This document shows positions 1 through 6,415 of a DNA stretch of 7,818 nucleotides, piece by piece (position 1 is the first letter of the stretch; each line of letters opens with the position of its first letter). This DNA is from Gemmatimonadota bacterium (GTDB lineage: Bacteria; Gemmatimonadota; Gemmatimonadetes; Gemmatimonadales; GWC2-71-9). The notes under the pieces were generated by a model. The model did no database searches. It was not told the origin of the DNA and saw only the letters and a list, made by a program, of their open reading frames with translations. The stretch covers positions 1-7,818 of the forward strand of contig JAOTWK010000155.1 of NCBI GenBank assembly GCA_029862935.1. The letters are read 5' to 3'. A program made the translations under genes and the position numbers.

Positions 1-158
1 TGACGTTTGGTGGGGTGGCGGGGACGGTCTTCAGTGTGGTGAATGCGACGACGATCAATGTGACGACGCCGGCGGGGGCAGCGGGGCAGGTGGATGTGGT
101 GGTGCAGCATCCGGGTGGGAACGCGACGCTGACCAATGGCTTCGAGTATGTGCCTTGA
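1..158 (+). CDS. C-terminal end of an IPT/TIG-domain surface protein (5' partial)
   Basis: Only the last ~51 codons are inside the window. The reading frame has codons starting at position 3 and ends at TGA 156-158. The readable peptide includes TFGGVAGTVFSVVN, a TTINVTTPAG stretch and QVDVVVQHPGGN, and ends NGFEYVP. This is the typical tail of an IPT/TIG immunoglobulin-like fold: a GG-V-A turn, a 'T.I.V.TPAG..G.VDV.V' core, then '.N.F.Y'. Such domains occur in tandem in secreted or cell-surface proteins and usually serve as structural or adhesive spacers. The stretch is rich in G and T and in GTG/ACG codons, as is common in long repetitive surface proteins. No membrane anchor or sorting signal follows the domain, which ends the protein. 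The rest of the protein, and so its function, lies outside the window. Confidence 0.75.
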   Translation, partial: TFGGVAGTVFSVVNATTINVTTPAGAAGQVDVVVQHPGGNATLTNGFEYVP

Positions 159-343
159 CCGTCAAGGCTGGAGCTGAAGTAGAAAGAGCCTCAGTCACTG
201 CTTAAGCACTATCAGCAAGCTTGTGATGACGATGTAAAATGTGGAACGACAAACAGTTACAGTATCTATATACAGTTCTTTCTCAGGCGAAGCTGGGTCA
301 TGCCTCACTGCACTGCGACTGCTAAGGGTCCTAGATTTCGACC
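159..343. other. Gene-free region upstream of the kinase-like operon, with AT-rich island
   Basis: No credible ORF is seen here. Base composition drops from strongly GC-rich to AT-rich around 230-285, as is common where regulators and RNA polymerase bind. Visible structure includes a perfect 10-bp palindrome TGCTTAAGCA (199-208), a perfect 8-bp palindrome CAAGCTTG (216-223), and a direct repeat of ACAGTT at 253-258 and 272-277 (19 bp apart, about two helical turns). No hairpin followed by a T-run is present, so I cannot place an intrinsic terminator for the preceding gene. No confident -35/-10 pair lies in the AT-rich island. Confidence 0.5.
332..343 (+). promoter_or_regulatory. Candidate -10 element for leaderless transcription of the kinase-like operon
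   Basis: TAGATT at 332-337 fits the TAnnnT pattern of a -10 hexamer. It sits exactly six bases before the ATG at 344, so transcription would start at or next to the A of the start codon. This fits the lack of a Shine-Dalgarno sequence close to that ATG; the only AAGGG (324-328) is 15 bases away. The matching -35 position (about 309-314, TGCACT) is a weak match. The TAG of this hexamer is also the in-frame stop that bounds the ORF upstream. Confidence 0.25.
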
Positions 344-1939
344 ATGATCTGCCCCCGCTGCTCCGTCGCTGATCTGCCTGACGACGCGCACCAGTGTCCC
401 CTGTGCGGGTTCTCGCCGTCAGCCAATGTCATCGTCGACCAGCGGGCGATCGATGATGTGTTCGACGGAGTCCAGCAGGCGCTCAAAGACCGCTTTCGCC
501 TGCAGTCGCTGATCCGGCTCGGCGAGCGGTCGTTTGTGTACGCGGCACAGGAACGGGCGCAAGACCGGTTCGTGGCCCTCAAGGTGATCCCGGTGGCGGG
601 TCTCGTGGACCACGAGCTCGCCAAGCAGTTCGAGCGGAAAGGGAAGCTCGCACAATCCCTGTCCCATTCGCACATCGTGACGGTCTACGACTTCGGCGTG
701 ACGCGAACCTTTGTGTGGTACTCGATGGAGTACATCAAGGGCCAGTCGTTGGCCGAGGTGTTGCGGACGGCGGGGCCGATGGAGCTGGACACGTGTCTGC
801 GGCTCGCTGAGCAGGTGGCGAGTGCGCTCGACTACGCACACCGACGCGAAATCGTTCACGGAAACCTCAAGCCATCCAACATCTTCGTTGACGAGCAACG
901 GTGGGTTCGGGTCGCGGACTTCGCGGTGCTGGATGCGTTCGGTCGGCCGGCAGCACCCCAGCCGGGCGCGCCCATCATTCACATGCCCGAGTACTTGGCA
1001 CCCGAGCAGTTCTATGCACGGAGTGCTGGCGCCAGCGCGGACCAGTACGCGTTGGCCGTGGTGCTGTTTCAGTGTCTCACTGGGTCGCCACCGTTTGTCG
1101 GAGATTCGTTCGAGGAGGTGGCGCGCCAACATGCGAGCGAGCCACCTCCCCGACTCTCTCAGATCCGGGCTGATCTGCCGGTCTCCCTCATGGAGACTAT
1201 CCAGCGGGCTCTGAGCAAGGTGCCAGCAGGCCGGTTTCCCACGGTGCTGGATTTCACGGCGGCACTCACCAGGGGGTTCGCGACGTCAGAGGGTCGAGCG
1301 GCGGCGGCACTTGTCCAGATGCCGGCAACACAATCGGAGCCGTCGGAGCTCCCGGTGCTCACGATCGAAGCGGAACGAGGCCCGTTTCCAGTGGGGCGGT
1401 TGTTCTTCGGTGCAATCGTAGTACTCGCCCTCACCGTGGCGGCGATCGCCGTTGCCTCGCCGCAGCTTGTTCGCGATGTGATCGGACGGGCGCAAGCTGC
1501 GGTGGCCGCATTCGGGGCGGGCCAGAGCGACGAACCGGCCCCACTCAAGTGGGAGACGCTCGATCCCATCGACCCGGTCCGGCGGGCCCCGGTGACAGAA
1601 GTGCCGCAGACCACGCCAACCGTCGAGACGCAGCGGCCGGCTGAAACCACGACCCAGCAGCCCCCAACACTTGCGGCGCAGCCACCCGTATCTCCCCCAC
1701 AGCAGACCGTCGCACCTCAGCCAGGCAGGTTGCTGGTCAACGCGCGACCGTGGGGCCAGCTCTATGTCGACGGCCAGCTCATCGGGAACACCCCTCTGAG
1801 TGACGTTCGCGTTTCACCCGGAACCCACAGGGTGCGCATCGTGCGCGACGGGTACGTCCCCTTTGAGCGCACCATTCGGATCGCCCCGGGAGAAGTGGTT
1901 CGACTCACGAACATCGTCCTCGAGTCCCGAGAGCAATGA
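344..1939 (+). CDS. Zinc-ribbon Ser/Thr kinase-like protein (predicted pseudokinase) with transmembrane segment and PEGA domain
   Basis: This is a 531-residue protein. Residues 3-21 form a CxxC...CxxC zinc ribbon (C3, C6, C18, C21), right after the start. An in-frame TAG at 332 rules out a longer N-terminus. Residues 51-309 are a Hanks-type kinase fold. Retained features are the VALK lysine (K80), the Mg-binding aspartate (D192), APE (219-221), the helix-F aspartate (D233) and the late arginine (R297). Lost features are the glycine loop (LGERSFVY, about two residues short and with one Gly), the helix-C glutamate (K99 in FERKGK), the catalytic HRD aspartate (HGNLKPSN, N174) and the DFG glycine (DFA, 192-194). 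It may therefore bind nucleotide or act as a scaffold without phosphotransfer. A hydrophobic helix at about 353-371 crosses the inner membrane. A Pro/Thr/Gln-rich linker (about 395-460) leads to a periplasmic PEGA domain (461-527, with SPGTHRVRI). The stop overlaps the next start (ATGA), implying translational coupling. The fold assignment is firm; the inactivity is inferred. Confidence 0.9.
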   Translation: MICPRCSVADLPDDAHQCPLCGFSPSANVIVDQRAIDDVFDGVQQALKDRFRLQSLIRLGERSFVYAAQERAQDRFVALKVIPVAGLVDHELAKQFERKGKLAQSLSHSHIVTVYDFGVTRTFVWYSMEYIKGQSLAEVLRTAGPMELDTCLRLAEQVASALDYAHRREIVHGNLKPSNIFVDEQRWVRVADFAVLDAFGRPAAPQPGAPIIHMPEYLAPEQFYARSAGASADQYALAVVLFQCLTGSPPFVGDSFEEVARQHASEPPPRLSQIRADLPVSLMETIQRALSKVPAGRFPTVLDFTAALTRGFATSEGRAAAALVQMPATQSEPSELPVLTIEAERGPFPVGRLFFGAIVVLALTVAAIAVASPQLVRDVIGRAQAAVAAFGAGQSDEPAPLKWETLDPIDPVRRAPVTEVPQTTPTVETQRPAETTTQQPPTLAAQPPVSPPQQTVAPQPGRLLVNARPWGQLYVDGQLIGNTPLSDVRVSPGTHRVRIVRDGYVPFERTIRIAPGEVVRLTNIVLESREQ

Positions 1940-3003
1940 TGAAGACTCGGGCCGGCCTGTTCGCCGCGGCGATGCTTCTGTTCACTGCAACCGGAGCGCG
2001 AACACAGACTGCAGAGCCTGCGGAGCTGGTGACGCGTGCGATCAGAGCGTATGACGATCTGGACTTCGGGACGGCCGTCGGATTCATTAGTCGCGCGTTG
2101 GATTTCCAAGGGCCGGATACGCTCACGACGCCACGCCGGCTCGATGCGCTCAGCTACCTAGGTGCGGCCGAGCTGTACCGTAATCGGCGCGTTGCTGCGA
2201 TGGCGGCCTTCGGGAGAATCGTCCGCCGCGACCCGCGCTATCAGGTCGACGAGCTGATCTTCCCGCCTGAGGTCACATCCGTGTTTGCGCTGGTTCGGCG
2301 TGACACGAAGGTCGTGCAAGTCGTGGCGCCGGAGGTTGCGCGGATCCCATCCGGCGCGGGGCGATACGCCCCCAACCTCTTCGCCAGTTCGTACCACGAA
2401 ATCTCGGCATCGATCACGCGAAGTGACGGGCAACCGATTCGGTTGATCTACGGTGGCCTCATTGGTGACAGCCTCGAAGTGGTCTGGGACGGACTTGACT
2501 CGGCCGGAACGCCGGTCCCCTCGGGGCAGTATGTCCTGACTGTCCAGTCGCGTGACCGGACCGGTGTGGTAGCCCGCGTTGCGCGAGTCCCGCTCGAGAT
2601 CGTCGCGACGTCCCTCGACACGCTGCCGCACCCTGCGCCGCCGGCGGAATCTCTGTTCCTGCCCGAACGGACGGGGTCGGGTCCTGGGGTCAGGGCGCTG
2701 CTCGCCGGAGTGGTGGGTGGAGCGGGAGTCGTGCTACTCTCGTCGTCCTTCGCTCCGGACGCCGACCTTTCCTCCGGGCGTCTGGTCGTCGGCGGAGCCA
2801 TGACCATCGGCGGGCTGATCGGGTTCTTGAACCAGCGTCGTGGGCGCCCCATACCGAGCAACGTCGCGCGAAACGATGCTGTGAGGCGGGCGTGGGCGGT
2901 GCAACGAGATTCGGTCGTGGGGGACAACCTCCGCAGGCGCGCGACCGTTGACCTCGAGATTAGGGCCGGGACACCAACGGCCGTGGATCTCTTACAGCAA
3001 TGA
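1936..3003 (+). CDS. Exported TPR-like / FlgD-Ig-like protein with C-terminal glycine-rich membrane hairpin
   Basis: This is a 355-residue protein. The start overlaps the kinase stop by ATGA; a second ATG at 1939 is also possible, and no strong ribosome site is present, so coupling is likely. The N-terminus is a signal peptide (MMKTRAGLFAAAMLLF, cleavage near residues 20-24). Residues 27-120 are helical and TPR-like: AIRAYDDLDFGTAVGFISRAL, then YLGAAELYRNRRVAAMAAF and RDPRY...LIFPPEV. The PPEV pattern is often seen in TPR proteins that accompany PEGA-domain kinases. Residues 155-222 resemble a FlgD-type Ig-like domain (VVWDGLDSAGTPVPSGQYVLTV). Two Gly-rich hydrophobic stretches follow (about 251-269 and 282-298), then a basic tail. 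No catalytic residues are seen. It may link the periplasmic PEGA domain of gene 1 to the barrel of gene 3; that is inference from order and coupling. Confidence 0.8.
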   Translation: MMKTRAGLFAAAMLLFTATGARTQTAEPAELVTRAIRAYDDLDFGTAVGFISRALDFQGPDTLTTPRRLDALSYLGAAELYRNRRVAAMAAFGRIVRRDPRYQVDELIFPPEVTSVFALVRRDTKVVQVVAPEVARIPSGAGRYAPNLFASSYHEISASITRSDGQPIRLIYGGLIGDSLEVVWDGLDSAGTPVPSGQYVLTVQSRDRTGVVARVARVPLEIVATSLDTLPHPAPPAESLFLPERTGSGPGVRALLAGVVGGAGVVLLSSSFAPDADLSSGRLVVGGAMTIGGLIGFLNQRRGRPIPSNVARNDAVRRAWAVQRDSVVGDNLRRRATVDLEIRAGTPTAVDLLQQ

Positions 3004-3647
3004 TCTCGACGAGGGTTGCGCTCCTGGTTGCGCTGGCGTCGCTCACGCATGCGGCCGGCATTGTGGCGCAGAGTCGTGTCACCGGCGGGATCGGCGTGAC
3101 GGGCGGGCTCGTCTCTGTGGAGCGCGAGATAGGTGCCGTGACCGAGGAATTGAGCGGTACGGTGTTTGGCGCGGAGGGTGCCATTCGGTTCTGGCGGGTG
3201 GAGCTGTCGGGTCGGTATGTGCAAGGTGCGATCGACACAGATCCTGCAACCGAAGCGTTTGATTTCGTAGAAGGGGAGTTGCTGCTCGGGGTGCGACCAG
3301 TCCGACCGGTGCTCTTGGGGTTCGGTCCGCACGTCAGAAGCTGGGTGGAACCGACCGGCACGATACGGTGGTCCCATTGGGTGGTGCGGGCTCGTATAGA
3401 GGCGCCACTCCTCGCCGGCGGATTGCTGCAGAGCTTCGTCGAAGGATGGTATGCGGTGTCGGGAAGCGTGAACGCCCCCAACCCGTTTCAGTTGGGGCGC
3501 GGCCTGGCGGGCGGCCTCGGCCTCACGATTCCGTCAACGCCGCTGCACATACAGCTTGCCTATCGCGTCGACCGCGGCGCACTCGACACCCAAGCGCGGA
3601 TCGAAACGGTTGAACAGCTGAGTCTACGCGTCGGTATCGGCCGCTAA
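3000..3647 (+). CDS. Small predicted outer-membrane beta-barrel protein, third gene of the kinase-like operon
   Basis: This is a 215-residue hypothetical protein. ATG 3000 overlaps the previous stop (ATGA), with no Shine-Dalgarno sequence upstream, so translation probably depends on the upstream gene. The N-terminus is a signal peptide (MISTRVALLVALASLTHAAG, cleavage near residues 18-24). The mature part is mostly alternating hydrophobic/polar short strands separated by Gly and charged turns, for example GTVFGAEGAIRF, RVELSGRYVQG, WVVRARIEAPLLAGG and HIQLAYRVDRG. This is what small outer-membrane barrels look like. The end (LSLRVGIGR) lacks the terminal aromatic residue usual for BAM substrates, so a periplasmic beta protein is an alternative. 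I do not recognise a named family. Its coupling to a kinase-like protein and a periplasmic TPR protein suggests it is the outer-membrane end of one complex. Confidence 0.75.
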   Translation: MISTRVALLVALASLTHAAGIVAQSRVTGGIGVTGGLVSVEREIGAVTEELSGTVFGAEGAIRFWRVELSGRYVQGAIDTDPATEAFDFVEGELLLGVRPVRPVLLGFGPHVRSWVEPTGTIRWSHWVVRARIEAPLLAGGLLQSFVEGWYAVSGSVNAPNPFQLGRGLAGGLGLTIPSTPLHIQLAYRVDRGALDTQARIETVEQLSLRVGIGR

Positions 3648-3668
3648 ACGCCTGCCGCCCGCCCGCGT

Positions 3669-4601
3669 TCAGCGCGCGAACAGACTCCGCACGACGAACA
3701 TGAGGTTGGCAGGTCGCTCAGCCAAGCGACGCATGTACCACGGAAACCACTCCGAGCCGTAACTGATGAGGACGCGGACCGGCACGCCGGAAGCGGAGAG
3801 CCGCGTCTGCTCGTACCGGCGGATCCCATAGAGCATCTGAATCTCGTACGAATCCTTTGCGATCTCCGCGCCGTCCGCGTAGTCGCGAATCCGCGTGATG
3901 AGCTGCATGTCATGCGTGCCGAAGGCATGCTGGATGTCGGGAGAGCGAGCGTCGGCGCTCAGCAGTCGCTTGGCCAGTCGCATGAACGCGGCGTCGACGT
4001 CTTCCTTGCGAGGGTAGGCGAGATCGGCGGGTTCCGCGTAAGCGCCCTTGACGAGTCGAATGGTGGGCTTCGACGGCATCAGCGCTTCTAAGTCCGCGGC
4101 AGTCCGATAGAGGTAGGCCTGCAGGCACACGGCAACGTTGTCGAACTCGTCACGAAGCTCCCGGTACATCTCGAGCGTCGCGTCCACGTACGGTGACGCT
4201 TCCATGTCGATCCATAAGAGACTGCCGGCGGCCGCGGCACGTTCGGCTAACCGTTTGAGCTGCGCTTGGCACACTGCTCGCCCCACGTCGAGTCCGAGCT
4301 GCGTGGGCTTGACGGAGATCCGCGCAGGGTACCCTCCACGTTCGATCCGGTCGTAGACGTCGAGGTAATGGGCGGTGACGGACTCGGCCTCTTCCTTGGT
4401 CGTGATCGCCTCACCGAGAAGTGTGAGGATGGTCGAGATGCTCTGGCCGCGGAGCTCCTCGGTGGCCGCCAATGCGGCTTCCACCGTTTCGCCCGGCATG
4501 AAGCGACGGACCGCACGCTGCGCAAACCCGCGCTGACGCACCTTGGTGGCCAGCCATTCACTGCGCGATCCCTTGAGGAGCAAGCCCCGCATGATGGCCA
4601 T
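3669..4601 (-). CDS. Proline dehydrogenase (monofunctional, FAD-dependent)
   Basis: This is a 310-residue protein. It oxidises L-proline to 1-pyrroline-5-carboxylate with FAD, the first step of proline catabolism, and passes electrons to the respiratory chain. The PRODH TIM barrel is clear: SVKPTQLG (K98), DMEASPYVDATL (D132, E134), QAYLYRTAADL (Q161, R166), RLVKGAYAEP (R182, K185), AFGTHD (226-231), YEIQMLYG (252-259). The hallmark YGSEWFPWYMRRLAERPAN (281-299) carries R291 and R292, equivalent to the paired arginines that bind the proline carboxylate. Length matches the Thermus/Deinococcus-type enzyme (~300 aa), not bifunctional PutA. I chose ATG 4601 over GTG 4619 because GGGAGG (4612-4607) sits five bases upstream of the ATG and would lie inside the longer version. 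No P5C dehydrogenase gene is nearby in the window. The 3' end converges on the barrel gene with a 21-bp gap. Confidence 0.93.
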   Translation of the reverse strand: MAIMRGLLLKGSRSEWLATKVRQRGFAQRAVRRFMPGETVEAALAATEELRGQSISTILTLLGEAITTKEEAESVTAHYLDVYDRIERGGYPARISVKPTQLGLDVGRAVCQAQLKRLAERAAAAGSLLWIDMEASPYVDATLEMYRELRDEFDNVAVCLQAYLYRTAADLEALMPSKPTIRLVKGAYAEPADLAYPRKEDVDAAFMRLAKRLLSADARSPDIQHAFGTHDMQLITRIRDYADGAEIAKDSYEIQMLYGIRRYEQTRLSASGVPVRVLISYGSEWFPWYMRRLAERPANLMFVVRSLFAR

Positions 4602-4744
4602 CGTATCCTCCCAGATCACCGTGTACGTTTCCCAAGACTAACGCTCCGGCATTCCAGCCGGCAAATCGCATGGCAGGCACCACCACAGGCAGTCGGGGTA
4701 TCACAAGCACAGGGAACATGGTCTCAACTAAAGAGGAACCCGAT
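4602..4744. promoter_or_regulatory. Divergent intergenic region between proline dehydrogenase and outer-membrane barrel
   Basis: This 143-bp spacer must hold the start signals for both divergent genes. Toward proline dehydrogenase, the ribosome site GGGAGG is at 4612-4607. Toward the barrel, AGAGGA is at 4732-4737, seven bases before ATG 4745. A small inverted repeat CCGGC-ATTCCA-GCCGG (4646-4661) lies in the half nearer proline dehydrogenase. A weak minus-strand promoter (TTGCCG, 18 bp, TAGTCT, overlapping that repeat) is conceivable but not convincing. I see no clear plus-strand promoter. Confidence 0.4.
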
Positions 4745-5320
4745 ATGCGAACACTCAGGTCGTTGGGGTTGGCTGGACTCCTGCTCGGTCTCGTGGTTTC
4801 GGTGGCACAGGCTCAGGAGACAGCCAAGCACAGAGGCTTCTGGATTGGTGTGGGCCTGGGTGGGGGATGGAACCTGTCCAACACGATCAACGGAGACACG
4901 AGAGGCGGGGGTGGCTTCGTCTTGAGGATGGGTGGCTCACCGAGTGAGCGGTGGCTGATCGGAGGGGAGATCCTGGCATTTGGGACGAGTGAAGGCGATG
5001 TGGACTTCGGACGGGGCAACGTCACGTTGACGGTAATGCATTACCTCAATGTGCCGCGGGGGGTGTTTCTCAAAGCGGGCGTTGGTGGCGCAGGCTTCAC
5101 CACCTTCACGAGTTCGACGGTCGGGAACACGACGACCACTGTCACCACGAATGATTCCGGTTTTGGCACAAACGCCGGGATCGGATGGGATGTGCGGTTG
5201 GCTCGGAACTTCTATTTGACGCCTGCACTCGACTTTGCGTACCAGCGTGTCTCGGTCGACGACATTGGCACCGTGAACAACACGATGGTCCTGTTCACCG
5301 TCGCGGCGACCTGGCATTAG
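4745..5320 (+). CDS. Small outer-membrane beta-barrel protein
   Basis: This is a 191-residue protein. I chose ATG 4745 because AGAGGA (4732-4737) precedes it by seven bases and the protein then begins directly with a signal peptide (MRTLRSLGLAGLLLGLVVSV, cleaved around AQA-Q at 23/24). An upstream in-frame ATG at 4670 would add 25 polar residues before the signal peptide and is unlikely. The mature part shows short amphipathic strands with Gly/aromatic positions: GFWIGVGLGGGWNL, GGFVLRMGGSP, GVFLKAGVGGAGF, GFGTNAGIGWDVRL, FYLTPALDFAYQRVS. It ends with MVLFTVAATWH, a plausible last strand. This pattern matches OmpA/OmpW-like 8-strand barrel proteins with no assigned function. Residues 119-137 are an unusually Thr-rich insert, probably a surface loop. 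It is divergent from proline dehydrogenase; a functional link is not evident. It shares no obvious similarity with the barrel at 3000-3647. Confidence 0.8.
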   Translation: MRTLRSLGLAGLLLGLVVSVAQAQETAKHRGFWIGVGLGGGWNLSNTINGDTRGGGGFVLRMGGSPSERWLIGGEILAFGTSEGDVDFGRGNVTLTVMHYLNVPRGVFLKAGVGGAGFTTFTSSTVGNTTTTVTTNDSGFGTNAGIGWDVRLARNFYLTPALDFAYQRVSVDDIGTVNNTMVLFTVAATWH

Positions 5321-5344
5321 CGGCCGAGCGGGACAGCGCGTGTA

Positions 5345-6376
5345 CTAGGCTGGCCGCGTAGCGGCGGCGCCATGCGGCCAGCGGCCCGCGAGCATCTCGC
5401 CAACGGGCGCGGTGATCGCGAGCTTCGCCAGCACGAGCCGAAGGACGGCCGTGATTGGCGCCGCCATCAGCATTCCCGGTACCCCCCACAACAGCCCCCA
5501 GAACATCAGTGCCAGGAGTATCGTGATGGGATGGAGGTCTAAACCCTCTCCCATCACGAGTGGTTCCACGCCGTTGCCAATCGCCATTTGGACGGCGCCC
5601 GGCAGGGCGATTACCCCGACGATGGGCCATAGCGAGTCGAACTGCACCAGCGCGACTGGTAGCGGGAGCAGGGTGGCGACGACCGACCCGATGGACGGTA
5701 CGAAGTTGAGGAGGAAGGCGGTGATTCCAAACACGAGTGCCAGATCCAGGCCGAACATCCAGAGAATGGTTCCGACGAGCAGTCCGGTGGCCGCCGACGT
5801 TGCGACTTTGGTGGCGAGATACCGCCGCACCTTTGTATCGATTTCGGCCGACATTTCGCTTCGTTCCGTGGGTCGGCGGGCGGCAACGAGATAGATCACG
5901 AACAAAGTGATCAAACCAGCCTTCGTGACGAGGTTGACCACGGTGCCCAAGGTCTGGCGCGCCAAGCGCGCAAGCGGGAGTTGTTTGACCGCTTCGGATA
6001 CATTGCGCTGGCCCAGGTCGACGCCAAATCGGTCGAGCAGCGTCGCCGCACGGGCTACGAAGTCAGACAGCTTCTGCTGGTACACATCCGCTGATGCGAG
6101 TAGCCCGCGGACGGAGGTCGAGATGAGAAGCACCAACAGCACTATCAGACCGAGGGCGACCACGAGGGCCACGAACACCCCGATGAGGCGCGGCAACCGC
6201 AGCCGGTCCTGGAGGAGATCCACGAGCGGAGTCACGAGATAGGAAACGAAGACCGCCAGCACGAACGGCACCATGATGTCGCGGGTGTAGGACAACGCTG
6301 CCGCAATGGTCACGGTTGCGAGGAGCGCGACTGACACCGTGATGAGGCGAGACTGCTCCGCGGTGAATGAGGGCAT
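5345..6376 (-). CDS. AI-2E family transporter (PerM/TqsA-like multi-pass membrane protein)
   Basis: This is a 343-residue integral membrane protein of the AI-2E transporter family (UPF0118), whose members include TqsA (autoinducer-2 export) and Na+/H+ antiporters. The substrate cannot be told from sequence. N-terminal membrane helices lie at about 12-28, 33-52 and 61-87. A soluble, charged middle part (about 90-145) follows, then further helices to residue ~320. Family signatures are clear: FLLNFVPSIGSVVATLLPLP (221-240) and VEPLVMGEGLDLHPI (270-284), followed by WGLLWGVPGMLMAAPITA (293-310). I chose ATG 6376 because GGAGG (6385-6381) precedes it by four bases and the length fits the family. 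An open frame continuing to 6565 runs through the tRNA gene and is spurious. The 3' end contains one arm of a strong hairpin just inside the stop codon. It converges on the barrel gene with a 24-bp gap. Confidence 0.92.
   Translation of the reverse strand: MPSFTAEQSRLITVSVALLATVTIAAALSYTRDIMVPFVLAVFVSYLVTPLVDLLQDRLRLPRLIGVFVALVVALGLIVLLVLLISTSVRGLLASADVYQQKLSDFVARAATLLDRFGVDLGQRNVSEAVKQLPLARLARQTLGTVVNLVTKAGLITLFVIYLVAARRPTERSEMSAEIDTKVRRYLATKVATSAATGLLVGTILWMFGLDLALVFGITAFLLNFVPSIGSVVATLLPLPVALVQFDSLWPIVGVIALPGAVQMAIGNGVEPLVMGEGLDLHPITILLALMFWGLLWGVPGMLMAAPITAVLRLVLAKLAITAPVGEMLAGRWPHGAAATRPA
5349..5382. terminator. Strong hairpin at the convergent gene junction, possible bidirectional terminator
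   Basis: A perfect 9-bp inverted repeat is present: GCTGGCCGC (5349-5357) and GCGGCCAGC (5374-5382), with a 16-nt GC-rich loop. It lies in the last codons of the AI-2E gene, a few bases before its TAG (5345-5347), and 28 bp after the barrel stop. Position between convergent genes fits a termination or transcript-protection role. No T-run follows on either strand, so it is not a classical intrinsic terminator, and the GC-rich coding sequence could make it by chance. Confidence 0.35.
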
Positions 6377-6415
6377 GCATCCTCCGGGCGGGTGGGCGCA
6401 AGCACTGATGTGGAA

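Noticed and set aside
165..190. AGGCT/AGCCT inverted repeat after the IPT/TIG gene as a terminator
   Set aside because: The stem is only 5 bp with a long loop and no following T-run.
419..1132. 237-codon open frame on the minus strand inside the kinase-like gene
   Set aside because: It is antisense to a clear domain protein, has Arg/His/Leu-rich composition with no recognisable motif, and is typical of GC-rich shadow frames.
344..1939. Call as an active Ser/Thr protein kinase
   Set aside because: The HRD aspartate is Asn, the DFG glycine is Ala, and the helix-C glutamate and glycine loop are degenerate, so activity should not be assumed despite the fold.
2448..3377. 309-codon open frame on the minus strand across two operon genes
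   Set aside because: It spans the junction of two coupled plus-strand genes with signal peptides. Its own product is low-complexity Arg/Pro/Ser/Thr-rich without domain features.
4602..4619. Longer proline dehydrogenase starting at GTG 4619
   Set aside because: The GGGAGG ribosome site lies inside this extension and is correctly spaced for ATG 4601.
4670..4744. Longer barrel protein starting at ATG 4670
   Set aside because: It would put 25 polar residues before an evident signal peptide, while ATG 4745 has AGAGGA at ideal spacing.
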